Source: Candidatus Brocadia sp. (lineage in GTDB: Bacteria; Planctomycetota; Brocadiia; Brocadiales; Brocadiaceae). Taken from it: a DNA stretch of 64,000 nt. The stretch is from contig SOEU01000014.1 in the NCBI GenBank assembly GCA_021646415.1, forward strand, positions 40,424 through 104,423, in the 5' to 3' direction. Every line of letters begins with the position of its first letter. Position 1 is the stretch's first letter. The translations under genes were made by a program, and so were the position numbers. Positions 44,497 through 55,296 of the stretch are shown here, piece by piece. Under the pieces are notes generated by a model. That model saw nothing but the letters and a program-made list of their open reading frames with translations, ran no database searches and was not told where the DNA came from.

Positions 44497-45227
44497 TCCC
44501 AAAATATTCAGACCTCCATAATCTAAACTGAAACAGGCGATTTCTGTTTCGGGTAATGCCTCTTCTTATTGATCCTGCCTTCAATAGATCTTTTGCTTCA
44601 TTATTTCTGTGCGGTTGTTAATTCCTGAGACGTCATACTTCATTGTCAGTTTTATGTGAAAAATGGGTAAGATTCAGCAATCTCTGGGATCGCTTGTGTG
44701 GTAATTCTACATACCACATCGCTAAACGTGGGAATCGATGCCCCTTTGATATAAGGTTGAATAGCTGAGACCATACAAGGATTAGAAGTACACGGCAGAT
44801 TAATACTCGCAACGGCGATAGTAACAGGTAGTCCACTTGTTAGCAACGACAGAGAAATACACGCTAAAGGAATTAAAGTTATATGGTGAAACTAAAGAAT
44901 AAAACAATCAGAAAATTATCTTGTTTCTGTATGAAAACAAAATATGTAACATAATAGCTAACATCTTGGGGTTTTCTTAAATTATACCTGTTTTTATTGC
45001 CCTCTACATTTAATTTATGGCGGTCAGGCAGTGTTTACCATTGCAATCATGAAGAAGACCGGTAATGCAAGGGTCAAATTCGAGACAGACAGTTTGAAAG
45101 ATACTGTGAAAGTGAAGGTGAAAAAGGTAAAAAATTATCCCTGCGATGTGGGAAAACAGGGACAAACGTAGTTTCCGTAAGAACGAACAGTTGTTCGCCT
45201 TTACGGTTATACAAAGAAAGGGGTGCC
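44497..45227. other. Gene-poor stretch with a minus-strand remnant
   Basis: No intact gene. On the minus strand, 44652-44873 reads as the end of an exported protein: a hydrophobic leader (LIPLACISLSLLTSGLPVT) and a mature part with several cysteines, but no start codon. The rest is AT-rich. A CGAACAGTTGTTCG palindrome lies at about 45182-45195. Confidence 0.35.
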
Positions 45228-46015
45228 ATGTCAAAAGGTGAAAAAAGAATCCAAAGAGAAATTTTGAAGAAAAGCAAGGTGAAGAAATACCGCGCAGCTT
45301 TCACCCTCAAGATACAGAACAAAATGTACCATCATTTCACGAATTGTTGCAACCTGGTGAAGATGTTTTTATCTGTATGCCTCCGCTTGAGGCACGAGGA
45401 AATAAACCCTTGCAAATGAATTTTGAACATCAGCTTAAGTTATTAGTTTTTTATCACCTTAAGGAGCATATCTCAGGGAGACATCTCCTGCAAGTTCCCG
45501 AAGAAGACGACTTCGCTCGTGAAGTGATAGCACTACCAGACGGCATAAAAAGAGCAGCTTCTTCGAGGCCATAAATTCCCGCGGCCTAGAACAGGTTAAC
45601 CTACATATTCCAACAACTTCAAGCTAATGCGGCCAAAATCCTGCCCAGGGAGCACGCAGAACCGGGAAATCTTGTATCGATTGACGGTTCATTGATCGAT
45701 GCGGTTCTTTCCATGTACTGGGCAGACTATCGCGATGACTGTAAAAAAGCCAAAGTGCATCCTGGCTTTGCCATCAGTGAAAATAGTTTTGACGGGTGGA
45801 TTGGCTGATGAACGTCCCTTTGTTACCCAAATACTCTTGCCTGGCCAGACCTGAGTCAAAGTGTTGCGTATCAAAATACAAAATGAAGCCCGCAATCTCG
45901 AAAATGATTGACCGACTCCTACCTCTCAGCAGACTGCTCTCTATAATCTCAAAGAACAACAATGGTTCTCATTCGCAATTACTTAACCGGACAATGCTGG
46001 CAGTGAATGAAAACA
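45228..46015 (+). pseudogene. IS4-type DDE transposase, decayed
   Basis: Scattered frames with multiple shifts. Recognisable parts are FEHQLKLLVFYHLKEHISGRHLLQV (about 45420-45495), SRGLEQ..LTYIFQQLQANAAKILPREHAE, LVSIDGSLIDAVLSMYWADYR with the first catalytic Asp (about 45675-45730), and GLADERPFVTQILLPGQT-like text. These are hallmarks of IS4-family elements. No terminal inverted repeats were found. Confidence 0.65.
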
Positions 46016-46038
46016 AAACGGATTAGGAACAGCCGGAT

Positions 46039-46731
46039 TTATCTGGTTTTATCATGACGATAACGTAATTTGGGAAATATTTTTATGAGAATTATGCCTA
46101 AAACAAACCCACCGATATGTGCCCACCATGCCACACCACCTCCCTCCTGGACTGCGGAAATAGCAGCTGCGCCACTAAAAAACTGGATAAGGAACCAAAA
46201 GCCCAATACAAAGATGGCGGGTAACTCCAACATCTCCCAGATGATAAACAGGGGTATAATCACTAATACCCTTGCCCTTGGAAAGGTAACCATATAAGCG
46301 CCAAGCACACCAGCGATTGCCCCGCTTGCCCCCACGCATGGAATTCCTGACTGACTGTTGGCATAAACGTGTACCATGGCAGACCCAATCCCACAAAGAA
46401 AATAAAAAAGGATGAATTTGAAGCGCCCGAGCGTATCCTCAATGTTGTCCCCAAAGATCCATAAATACCACATATTTCCGATAAGGTGAACAAACCCTCC
46501 GTGAAAAAACATGTAACTCAGGAAAGGGAAATAGGTATTTACAAAAGTGGAATCCGGGATTTCAGCCGAATAGGATACTTTGATGGGGACAATACCGAAT
46601 TGGAACAGGAGTGAGTCCAGCCTGGGGCCTGCTGAAAGTTCAATGAGAAAGACCACAACATTTGTGAAAATAATACTAATCGTAACAAGTGGAAAGGTTC
46701 CTGAAGGATTTCGATCGCGGATAGGTATCAT
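46039..46731 (-). CDS. Rhomboid family intramembrane serine protease
   Basis: 230 residues starting at 46731. Six hydrophobic segments. Motifs: FLSYMFFHGGFVHLIGNMWYLWIFG with the oxyanion-hole HxxxN, nucleophile Ser in VGASGAIAGVLG, and catalytic His in WWAHIGGFVLG. It cleaves transmembrane helices of other proteins within the membrane. The N-terminal MIPIRDRNP start is common for GlpG-like rhomboids of this type. Next on the same strand is an amidase lipoprotein, with a 130-base gap. Confidence 0.9.
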   Translation of the reverse strand: MIPIRDRNPSGTFPLVTISIIFTNVVVFLIELSAGPRLDSLLFQFGIVPIKVSYSAEIPDSTFVNTYFPFLSYMFFHGGFVHLIGNMWYLWIFGDNIEDTLGRFKFILFYFLCGIGSAMVHVYANSQSGIPCVGASGAIAGVLGAYMVTFPRARVLVIIPLFIIWEMLELPAIFVLGFWFLIQFFSGAAAISAVQEGGGVAWWAHIGGFVLGIILIKIFPKLRYRHDKTR

Positions 46732-46862
46732 GTAATTATTACGCCAAATTTAGTAAAACAAGGATAAAACGGATTGAAACAAAAAGACCGGATTAGAAAT
46801 TGTTAACCTTCGTGTAAATCCGCGATATTCATTTATCACAGTTTTGTGAGTGAAGCAGGGAA

Positions 46863-47462
46863 TTACCATCGGGTGGTTTTTGCAAGTAATTTATAATAGG
46901 GGAAATTTCTTCCGGGACACTCTGTTTCCCTGAAATGTCTATGCATGATAATGTTTTCGGAAGGGATGTGGCATCGCTCTTGGAGATACGCTACCAGTGC
47001 CGAAAGTGAGGCCATCTGTGATCCCGTTGGATAGGATTCGTTGAAGTTTCCGACCAGGCATATCCCGATACCGTAATGATTGTATTCCTGTACGCCTGCA
47101 TGTGCGCCATCTATCTGGGTTACCCATCTGTTACCGATCTCAATCTTTCCGTCACTGGAACCATTTCCATTGCCTATTACAAAATGGTATCCCAAGCCAT
47201 TTTCCCAGCCCCTTTTCTCCCTGTGATACTTGTCAAATTCAGCGGCACAGCCCGACACCGAGGCGCTGTGATGGATAACAATGTATTTCCAGTCGCGTAC
47301 AAAATAGCGATCCAACTGACTATTAATATAGGGTACTTCCTTTTTTGGGGGTTTCATGGTTGTTGTCGTTATTGGTTTGAAAGTAGGTGGGGTATAGCAA
47401 CCAGATAAATAAATAATGGCAAGAAAAGCCAGGCAAATATAAATTTTTCCCTTAAATCGCAT
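46863..47462 (-). CDS. N-acetylmuramoyl-L-alanine amidase-like lipoprotein
   Basis: 199 residues. A lipobox (YLSGC, Cys at 22) ends the signal peptide, so it should be anchored to a membrane. The amidase_2/PGRP domain covers about 55-190: zinc ligands are in IVIHHSA, MHRHF and ETECPGRNFP, and GYHFVIGNGNG plus YNHYGIGICLVGNF are typical. It cleaves the stem peptide from peptidoglycan, which matters in Planctomycetota since peptidoglycan was long doubted there. A short T-rich linker (TTTTMKPPKK) joins lipid anchor and enzyme. The 47463-48100 spacer shows no gene. Confidence 0.88.
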   Translation of the reverse strand: MRFKGKIYICLAFLAIIYLSGCYTPPTFKPITTTTMKPPKKEVPYINSQLDRYFVRDWKYIVIHHSASVSGCAAEFDKYHREKRGWENGLGYHFVIGNGNGSSDGKIEIGNRWVTQIDGAHAGVQEYNHYGIGICLVGNFNESYPTGSQMASLSALVAYLQERCHIPSENIIMHRHFRETECPGRNFPYYKLLAKTTRW

Positions 47463-48100
47463 GTTTTATCTCCTGAAAATAAGAATTATACCTACCTGAT
47501 GTATCAAACATATCATAACCCGAACGAGCAGGAAGTGTAAAATGGAAAGTGAAAAATGCACATTGTAACGCAAGGGTGGGATGACCACGCCTTTGCTACT
47601 TTTTCTTTGAATTTTTGCTAAAAATGTCAAAATTATTTTTGGAAGACACTGTCCAGTTTGTGGGAGTATATCATAAGTGTTTTTGTTGTCAATTAACAAA
47701 TTAAATTGCAGATGGATGTATCCATAAATTCTTGACTTCAGACGCTTTCCAATTTATACATTGAGTCTTGGGCTTGCTTGAAAGTGAGCAAAAGATGTGC
47801 TATTATACCTATAATTAATCTTATCGAAAATCAAGTGTCAGGAATATTGTTGTTGTAAGTTTTTGTGATGATATGGCTTAGGAATATTTTTAGGATATAC
47901 ATTTTGCTCCAGGATACAAGTGCCTACTGCAAAAACGATTTTATGAAATGAGTGTTGCTTAGAAAGGATAAAAGGTTTGCCCTGATGATAAAAAAGTAAT
48001 CCAGTTTGGCAACAATCCGATCTTTTCATTTTTCCACAGTTCCGGATCAGGCCCAGCGGCAATTCGATATAGTTTACAAAAGGAGAAGATAAATAGTAGT

Positions 48101-49081
48101 ATGGAACAAAAATCTCCAAAATCATACAGGTATCGAAATTTTACCGTGGTATTTTGGTTTGTCTTTGTATTTCTTTTCCAGACCGCATTCCTCATTCCTC
48201 ATGCAATTACTGCAGAGAATTCAGTCATTATCATCCGAAGTCAGCAAATCTCAGCCTATAACGAGGCGATTAAGGGTTTCGAGGAAGGATGTAAAAAGGA
48301 AAATATCTCCATAAAGGCGATTTACGATCTCAATGGGGATACAGAAGAGGGTAAGGGGGTTATTCAGAATATTAAGGATAAAGGTCTCAAGCCCAGGGCC
48401 ATCCTTGCTATAGGGGTACTTGCCGCAACGCTCGTAAAAGAGCAATTTCCTGATGTTCCTATTATATTCTGTATGGTTATCAATCACGAGCGCTTTAATT
48501 TACAGGGTGCTAATATTACAGGTATTTCTTCAGAGGCATCCCTGGCAGATCAATTTGCTATCCTGAAAGAACTTCTTGGTGCGAGGAAGAGTGTCGGTGT
48601 CATTTACGACCCGGCAAAAACCGGGAAAATTATCACGGAAGCAGATATTGCATCAAAAGAATTTGAATTCAATCTTGTCAAGACAGAGGTCTTATCTGAA
48701 AAAGAGGTCGCATCGGCGCTAAAAAATATTGTCAATAAGATTGATGTCTTGTGGATGATACCTGACAGTACAGTAATTACAAAAAACACACTCAGTATGA
48801 TCTCCACAATAACCCTGAAGCATCGCCTGCCTATATTTTGCACTTCCGACGCCATTGTAAAAGCAGGAGCGCTTGTTTCCGTCTCGCCAAATTATAAATA
48901 CACAGGTCTGCAGGCAGCGCAATTGGCGCAAAGATTGTTAAACGATTCGGCGATAACTTCGCTGGGCATCAAACAGCCAGATAAATTAAAATTAACTTTA
49001 AATACCCAAACGGCAGAGATCATTGGGATAAATCTCTCTACCATACGTTCTTTTCCAGATGTAGTTTTATATCCACAATAG
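48101..49081 (+). CDS. ABC-type substrate-binding protein (ABC_sub_bind family)
   Basis: 326 residues; signal peptide about 15-39. Two-lobed binding-protein fold: IIIRSQQISAYNEAIKGFEEGCKK, AILAIGVLAATLVKEQFPDVPIIF, VGVIYDP and IFCTSDAIVKAGALVSVSPNYKYTG are typical of the PF04392-type family (TrpX-like). No permease or ATPase gene is next to it. Instead a histidine kinase starts 20 bases later, so it probably acts as a periplasmic ligand sensor rather than a transporter part. The ligand is unknown. Confidence 0.85.
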   Translation: MEQKSPKSYRYRNFTVVFWFVFVFLFQTAFLIPHAITAENSVIIIRSQQISAYNEAIKGFEEGCKKENISIKAIYDLNGDTEEGKGVIQNIKDKGLKPRAILAIGVLAATLVKEQFPDVPIIFCMVINHERFNLQGANITGISSEASLADQFAILKELLGARKSVGVIYDPAKTGKIITEADIASKEFEFNLVKTEVLSEKEVASALKNIVNKIDVLWMIPDSTVITKNTLSMISTITLKHRLPIFCTSDAIVKAGALVSVSPNYKYTGLQAAQLAQRLLNDSAITSLGIKQPDKLKLTLNTQTAEIIGINLSTIRSFPDVVLYPQ

Positions 49082-49101
49082 TTTCTTGTTTTTCGGATCC
49101 C

Positions 49102-50754
49102 ATGATTAGCATCCGTATAAAACTTATCCTTTTTACAAGTATGCTGGTGATCATTATCGGAGCACTCAGTTGCCTGTTCTTTCTCAGCCATGCAAAAAGA
49201 CAACAAAAAGATGCGCTGAAGAGGTTGGGCACATCTCTTGTTATGTTGCTTGTTCAAGACAACGAGGTCAAACATGCCTTGCGCTCGATACAACCTGCAT
49301 TTCTGGATGCCCCCATCCACAGGGTTCGGGAACTTGACAGTGAAGATGAAATTGGTTATTTGCGCATATCAAACAGTCAGACTGTTATGTTTGAAGAAAA
49401 GGCACCCTGGGTTAACGTTGATATGAAAAAAATTCCCTTCAGAAAAGATTATCAAAATCCAGTTACTACATTTTCCCGTACTGTGTGGACAAGAGGAGGT
49501 CTTCGGATTGTGGATGAACCTTCCCAAACTTCGGAAGCGCTGCTCTTCAGTTGCATTACAATGGATTCAGGGGAGGTGTTTTGCGATTTTGCAGCGCCTA
49601 TCTTCGAGAAACAAACCTTTTCAGAGGAGGAATTTGCCGCACAGATTTTAGGTGAAGAAGGGGTCACTAAAGAGAAGGGGCAACAGATTTTGGGTTTCGT
49701 GCAGATCGGTTTATCTCATCGTAAATTAGTCGAAAGGATTCAGAAAATCATCTGGCAGAGCATTATTCCTCTGGGGGTATTTATTGTTTTCGGGGGGATC
49801 TGCGTCACGTTCTTTCTCACCAGATACATTGTTTCTCCATTACGACACATGGCGAGTATTACCCTTGATATTGCCAAGGGGGACTTCACCCGCACGGTGG
49901 ATATCCATTCACAAGATGAGATTGGACAATTATCCACGAACTTTAACCAGATGACCCGGTCGCTCAGGGGGCTTTGTGATGAAAAAGAAAAGATTATGAA
50001 CCAGTTACGCGAGCATGTTCATAGCCTGTGTCATGCAAATAAAGAACTACAAGAGGCGCAGGAACGTTTGGTACGCTCGGAAAAATTAGCTGCCGTCGGG
50101 AAATTGGCGTCGGGTGTTGGACATGAATTGCGGAATCCGCTGGGTGCCATCAGAAACTCCCTTTTCATTATAAAAAAGAAGATACCAGGTACGGGTGTGC
50201 CAACAGATACTCAAAAGGTAAATCAATTGCTGGAAATCATCGAGAGAGAAACAGAAAGGAGTATAAAGATCGTTAATGATCTCCTGGGATTCTCAAGGGC
50301 GGCAAAACCTACCGTATCTCCCACAAAAATTCATTCTATCATTGAATCTTCTCTTTCAAGACTCAAGATATCAGAAAAAATTAAACGGGTTGTACAGGTG
50401 GAAGACCCAGTACCTTTAGTACTTGTCGACGCAAGCCAGATCGAACAAGTATTTATCAATCTGATCCAAAATGCCTGTGACGCAATGCCAATGGGTGGAC
50501 TCTTAACGATTCGAGCTCAAAGAGAAGACAACTCTGTTTTAGCCATCACCTTTGCAGATACGGGGTGTGGCGTCCCCGACAGTATTAAAAACCTGATATT
50601 TGACCCGCTGTTTACCACAAAGCCCAAAGGGCTTGGGTTGGGATTGGCAGTCAGCTCCAGCATCATACAAAGACATGGAGGATATATTGATGTAAAAAGC
50701 AAGGAAGGGAAAGGCGCCGTTTTTATTGTCAAATTACCTATTGTAACTACCTAG
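49102..50754 (+). CDS. Sensor histidine kinase
   Basis: 550 residues. First transmembrane helix about 7-29, a periplasmic sensor domain to about 212, second helix about 215-237, then HAMP (about 238-290, DEIGQLSTNFNQM) and a coiled coil. The HisKA region carries phospho-acceptor His341 in GVGHELRNPL. The ATPase domain has NLIQNACDAM (N box), DTGCGVPD (G1), TTKPKGLGLGLAVS (F/G2). Upstream binding protein and downstream receiver-cyclase are in the same direction, with 20- and 40-base gaps, forming a full signal chain. Confidence 0.92.
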   Translation: MISIRIKLILFTSMLVIIIGALSCLFFLSHAKRQQKDALKRLGTSLVMLLVQDNEVKHALRSIQPAFLDAPIHRVRELDSEDEIGYLRISNSQTVMFEEKAPWVNVDMKKIPFRKDYQNPVTTFSRTVWTRGGLRIVDEPSQTSEALLFSCITMDSGEVFCDFAAPIFEKQTFSEEEFAAQILGEEGVTKEKGQQILGFVQIGLSHRKLVERIQKIIWQSIIPLGVFIVFGGICVTFFLTRYIVSPLRHMASITLDIAKGDFTRTVDIHSQDEIGQLSTNFNQMTRSLRGLCDEKEKIMNQLREHVHSLCHANKELQEAQERLVRSEKLAAVGKLASGVGHELRNPLGAIRNSLFIIKKKIPGTGVPTDTQKVNQLLEIIERETERSIKIVNDLLGFSRAAKPTVSPTKIHSIIESSLSRLKISEKIKRVVQVEDPVPLVLVDASQIEQVFINLIQNACDAMPMGGLLTIRAQREDNSVLAITFADTGCGVPDSIKNLIFDPLFTTKPKGLGLGLAVSSSIIQRHGGYIDVKSKEGKGAVFIVKLPIVTT

Positions 50755-50794
50755 CGCAGCGAAGCCGCAATCAAACAATCAACACCTTACAAAA

Positions 50795-51925
50795 ATGACA
50801 AATGTATTATCTGATAAAACCTGCATCATGTTAGTCGATGATGATCTTTCTATGCTTCAAACCACCGCCGCAGTACTGGAAGAAGAGGGATATGAGGTCT
50901 TGGCCTGCAGTGGTGGGAAGGAGGCTATTGACAAATTTCATGATGCCGTTTTTGCAATCGTACTGGATATCAATATGCCAGATATTTCCGGACTGGAGGT
51001 CTTTGAAATTATCAAATCCAGAAATCCCTATGTTCCTATCATCTTTCATACAGGGTATGATGAAAGAGAGAAAAGGATAGACATTCGCAGGCATTTTCGA
51101 CCGCATGCGTATGTGGTTAAAGGCAGTGACCCGGAACAACTGCTTGATACCGTTGCCGGTGCAGTGGAATCTTGCAGGAATATCCGGGAAAACGTCAAAC
51201 TGAATGAGACCCTCCGGGAACGAAATACATTGATCGAGGAATTCAATCGGTCGTTAGAAGACAAGGTAAAAAGACAGGTTGAAGAAATCCAGAGGACGTC
51301 GCGGTTAAAAAGGTACGTCTCACCGCAAATTGCCGAAAGCATTGTCTCGAGTGGCAGCGATAAGTACCTGATGAATGCCAGAAAATTGTTGACCATATGC
51401 TTTTCCGATCTGAGAGGTTTTACCGAGGCATCTGAGAGTATGGAGCCAGAGGACACGATAAACTTATTAAATGAATATTTCGCGGAAATGACGAAGATTA
51501 TCTTTCAATATGGCGGTACGCTTGACAAATTCATTGGGGATGGTATCCTTGTATTTTTTGGTGACCCAATTATGTATGAAAACCACGCCGAAAGGGCGGT
51601 CCGGATGGCCATTGATATGCGTGAAAAAGTACGCAGTCTGCGCAACCACTGGCTCAAAATGGGGTGTAATATCGATATCTATTTCGGTATAAACACCGGA
51701 TATGTTACCGTCGGAAACATCGGCTCAGAAATCCAAATGAACTATACCGTTATCGGGCATCAGGTCAACATTGCTTACAGATTGCTAATGGAAGCCATGC
51801 CAGGCCAGATCCTGGTCACCGCACGTACACTGTCGGAAATAAAGGATATGGTAGAAACAGAGGAAATTAAACAGGTGAAGCTGAAAGGGATTCATAAACC
51901 GGTTGACGTGTATAATGTTTTATGA
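50795..51925 (+). CDS. Response regulator with class III adenylate cyclase output
   Basis: 376 residues. Receiver domain about 8-125 with phospho-acceptor Asp58 in VLDINMPD and Lys109 in YVVKG; a coiled coil of about 130-170; cyclase domain about 195-370. Both metal-binding aspartates are kept (Asp205 in FSDLRGF, Asp249 in IGDG), as are Lys245 and Thr318 for adenine and Asn325/Arg329 for the transition state. This predicts ATP as substrate and cAMP as product. The common IGD(x)VN Asp is His322 here. No DNA-binding domain. It turns kinase signalling into a cyclic nucleotide. Confidence 0.9.
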   Translation: MTNVLSDKTCIMLVDDDLSMLQTTAAVLEEEGYEVLACSGGKEAIDKFHDAVFAIVLDINMPDISGLEVFEIIKSRNPYVPIIFHTGYDEREKRIDIRRHFRPHAYVVKGSDPEQLLDTVAGAVESCRNIRENVKLNETLRERNTLIEEFNRSLEDKVKRQVEEIQRTSRLKRYVSPQIAESIVSSGSDKYLMNARKLLTICFSDLRGFTEASESMEPEDTINLLNEYFAEMTKIIFQYGGTLDKFIGDGILVFFGDPIMYENHAERAVRMAIDMREKVRSLRNHWLKMGCNIDIYFGINTGYVTVGNIGSEIQMNYTVIGHQVNIAYRLLMEAMPGQILVTARTLSEIKDMVETEEIKQVKLKGIHKPVDVYNVL

Positions 51926-51942
51926 TGCATAGGGGAAAATCC

Positions 51943-52580
51943 ATGAGGGAACTGCGTAAAGGCTCATTCTTGTTTTTTTCCTGTATTTGGGTGTTTGTTT
52001 GAACATCATTGCTTTCGATTTGACAGTAGTTTTTTCTGAGGGTACCGATACGTCTTCGGCTGTTATGGGGGAAACAATGTATTCGGGGGGAAGTTCGTTC
52101 TCATGCTGAAGAAGAATATTCGCAAAATGAATTGGTTGCTGTTGCAGAAGCACTCACTACAGGGGCCATCTGGTTTGGATTGGGTGAAGAAGCAACCATC
52201 GCTATAAGACACGAAACTCCCATCAGCAAGGCGCCGGGCATTGTTACAGTCCCGATGGAAATAATCTTGGCGGGGTTGCTCAACACACAGGCAATTTTGG
52301 TGTAAACGTCTACTACTGGAAGTATATCAATACCAACCTGAGCACCTTCGTCAGCGGGAGTCGTTCCAGGGAGGATGATCCTATGGAAGACAGGGACGAC
52401 ATGTCTGCCTATGCATTGTTAAACCTTTCTATCATTGCAAAAGAATTCTTTAAAACCATGGAGGTGCAGGGGACGGTGTTCTATCTGCTTGATAAGGATT
52501 ACAGTGATCCCGCGCCGAAAACCATACCTGCTTTTTGCGCCGTCTTGCTTGGGTGGAAGGGCTTACCGAAAATCATCTAA
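51943..52580 (+). pseudogene. TonB-dependent receptor relic
   Basis: An N-terminal leader (ATG 51943, RELRKGSFLFFSCIWVF) and the final beta-barrel strands (about 52280-52580: GVNVYYWKYINTN.., ALLNLSIIAKEFFKTMEVQG, VFYLLDKDYSDPAPKTIP) survive; the plug and most of the barrel are gone and several stops and shifts intervene. Its 3' end overlaps the TPR gene on the other strand by a few bases. Confidence 0.55.
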
Positions 52581-55010
52581 ATATTTTTTTGCCTTTTCAT
52601 GATTCGGATTTAGTTTTAATACCCCCTGCCACGATTTTATGGCCTTTTCTTTTTCTCCCATCTTGTAATAAATAATTCCTGAACAAAAAAGGGCCTCTGT
52701 ATGGGTCGGGGCTAATTTCAAAGTTGTTTTGAATTCCTTCAGGGCATTTTTCAAATCTCCTTTTTGTAAAAGGGTATACCCAATATTAAAATGAAAATCG
52801 GGTTGGTCTGGGAGTAAATCCACAGCCTTTTGAAATGCAGCCAGGGCGTCTTCCTTATCTCCTTTTTTTATCAGTGAGGCGCCGAGATTGTTATACGAAT
52901 AGGGGTATGCTGAATCGAGCCTTATTGCATGTTTATATTCTGCTATTGCATCTTCCAAAAGGCCTTTTTTGTCATAAATAGTACCCAGGTTATTATGGAC
53001 ATAAACTTGTGTTGGATCTATCTTCAGTGCAATCTGATACACCTCTAAGGCAAGGTCATATTGTTTTCTTGCCTCGTAAACATTACCCAGGTTATAATAC
53101 GCATCGCTGTATTGCGGGTCTAATGCCAGGGCCTTTTTATATGCAACCACAGCATCTTCCTGTCTGCCGAGGTTATTATATAAGACACCAAGATTGTTGT
53201 ATGCATAGGCGAAATTGGGATCGATGGCAATGGCAGTGTTATATTCGGCAATTGCATCATCATATCGATTCAAAACAAAATAAACCTTTCCCAGGTTGTT
53301 GTGTGCCTGTTGGTAATCTGGTTTCAACTGAATCGCCTTTTTATAGGCTGAGACAGCCTGCTGAGGCAGATTTTTCTTTTCGTATGCGTTTCCCATGTTG
53401 TAGTATACTGTTGCATAGTGAGTAAAACCTACCTCCGTTGCCTTTTGTATGGCTTTTTGATAGCAGATTAATGCTGTGTCCGGATAACCCTTCTTGTTGT
53501 ATTGTGTTCCCAGATTGTTATACGTTGTAAAACTGCACAATGGGCTTTGGGAAGAATTGTACCAGAGCGTAAATTCATTCCGCCAAACGTTGTTTCTGGT
53601 AACCGTAATAAAAATATAGAACATCATCAAAGAAACGATTACAGGGTACTTTATTATCGACAACTTTAGATGCAGCAATGTAGTTGAAAGAAATAGGCAG
53701 AACCCGAAAATGGGTAAATAGAGATAACGGTCTGCCATGATATTTGCAAGTGGGATAATGTTCAGGACAGGAATGGCAGAGATAAAAAACCACAGTGTGG
53801 CAAGTATCATTATACGGTAAAAACACCTTTTTTTTCTTAGTCGAATCGCAATAATGACAAAGGAGATGAGTACAAAAAGCGGAATAACAAAGGATAATGT
53901 CAAAGGCGTTTTAAGATACAGAACATGGTAGTCTGCATTCAGGCTTAATGGCAGGAAAATGTTAGCTATGTACCTCCCCAGGACCTTTGTCATGGTAAGC
54001 ATATTGACAAAAAAGCTGCCTTCCGGATAGACAATCTTTTCCTGGGGATTATGGAAAACAAGGAACCTGACGATGAGGTATAGTATACTTATTCCTACAT
54101 ATCCCAGGAAAAAAGGAAAACGTATTATTTTTAAAACGTTTTTGTAAACAGCAAAACACGGGAGCGAACGGTCGTTCGCCCCTGCGTTTGCATTACATAG
54201 CAGATCGAAGAAAAAAATCAAAGCCGGCAATACAATAGCGGATTCCTTGGAAAGCAAGGCAAAGAAATAGGCTATCATGGCACCCGCATAGAGGGAAACG
54301 GTGCTTGTGTAGGAAGGCCCGGGTAATGAAAATCCCCCTGAATCTCTCTTGGGGAATGGATCACAAAGGGATACCTGTGTGCCTCCCCTCTCCTTATAAA
54401 GCAAATAGACTAAAAATGAAGCTGTCAAAAATGCCGTTGCAATCAGGTCTTCCCGATAACTGATCACATTGACAACCTCACTTACCAGGGGATGTACTGC
54501 AAAAAGCATGCACGTAAGCAATGCGAGGCAAGTATTGGAAATTTGGTCAATATGCAGCCGGGTTTTATGGGCAAGTTTCCCCTTCTCTGTATTATCTCCT
54601 TGCGAAGGGGAGGGAAGTTTGTTGAAGTGGTATTGCGGTTTGCGTGTGTCATAATGGCGGAATAAGAGAAGCACGAGAAAATACATAAGTATCACATTCA
54701 GGGTATGCAATACTACATTTACCACGTGATATCCCATAGGGTTCAGGTGCCAAAAGAAATAATCGATGAAGTAGGAGAGTGTAACAAGGGGGCGGTAGGT
54801 AAGTTCACCTGAATATTTGAAATAGTCGCGGGTAATTAGGTCATAAAAATTTCCCCAATTCTTGATGAGCCGGTTCTCTACGATGGTAGACGTATCATCG
54901 TAAACAAACTGGTTCGGCAGGCAATTGAGATAAGTGATTGTCGTTAGTACAACGATTATAGAGATTGTAATACTCTGCAAATAGAGGTTGCTTTGATATG
55001 CTTTCTTCAT
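52563..55010 (-). CDS. Membrane TPR protein, TMTC/O-mannosyltransferase-like
   Basis: 815 residues from ATG at 55010. The N-terminal half (about 1-465) has around ten membrane helices with features of GT-C type proteins: FVYDDTSTIVENRLIKNWG near the start, YRPLVTLSYFIDYFFWHLNP, LLSKESAIVLPALIFFFDLL and NIMADRYLYLPIFGFCL. The C-terminal half is a run of about nine TPR units (YNNLGxxYxxxGxxxDAIxxYxxAIxxDP). This layout matches eukaryotic TMTC proteins and many bacterial relatives thought to glycosylate proteins. Catalytic activity is inferred. Confidence 0.82.
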   Translation of the reverse strand: MKKAYQSNLYLQSITISIIVVLTTITYLNCLPNQFVYDDTSTIVENRLIKNWGNFYDLITRDYFKYSGELTYRPLVTLSYFIDYFFWHLNPMGYHVVNVVLHTLNVILMYFLVLLLFRHYDTRKPQYHFNKLPSPSQGDNTEKGKLAHKTRLHIDQISNTCLALLTCMLFAVHPLVSEVVNVISYREDLIATAFLTASFLVYLLYKERGGTQVSLCDPFPKRDSGGFSLPGPSYTSTVSLYAGAMIAYFFALLSKESAIVLPALIFFFDLLCNANAGANDRSLPCFAVYKNVLKIIRFPFFLGYVGISILYLIVRFLVFHNPQEKIVYPEGSFFVNMLTMTKVLGRYIANIFLPLSLNADYHVLYLKTPLTLSFVIPLFVLISFVIIAIRLRKKRCFYRIMILATLWFFISAIPVLNIIPLANIMADRYLYLPIFGFCLFLSTTLLHLKLSIIKYPVIVSLMMFYIFITVTRNNVWRNEFTLWYNSSQSPLCSFTTYNNLGTQYNKKGYPDTALICYQKAIQKATEVGFTHYATVYYNMGNAYEKKNLPQQAVSAYKKAIQLKPDYQQAHNNLGKVYFVLNRYDDAIAEYNTAIAIDPNFAYAYNNLGVLYNNLGRQEDAVVAYKKALALDPQYSDAYYNLGNVYEARKQYDLALEVYQIALKIDPTQVYVHNNLGTIYDKKGLLEDAIAEYKHAIRLDSAYPYSYNNLGASLIKKGDKEDALAAFQKAVDLLPDQPDFHFNIGYTLLQKGDLKNALKEFKTTLKLAPTHTEALFCSGIIYYKMGEKEKAIKSWQGVLKLNPNHEKAKKYLDDFR

Positions 55011-55296
55011 AAAATTTTCGTAGAGTCTTGTGGAAACAAAACGGTATCCACGATGATTTCTTTCCGAAGTATTTTAAAAGACGTTAAGTATTAAAGACAA
55101 AATATGGTTTTTTTACAATGTAAAACTCTGATACCACACGAAAATTCAAGGCGTTTTCATTAAAATAAATACCTGTAATTGCCACTTGATTTTACCTGAT
55201 GTTCCGCCTTTTTCTGTTGCCAACAGAATGCTTTCTATGGTAAAGTATGACCGTTTTTGCGAAATTTAAACCAGGCCTTCGGTAACTTATTCCCAT

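Noticed and set aside
47838..48125. 95-residue minus-strand frame before the binding protein
   Set aside because: Low-complexity, without ribosome site, and it overlaps the start of a well-supported gene.
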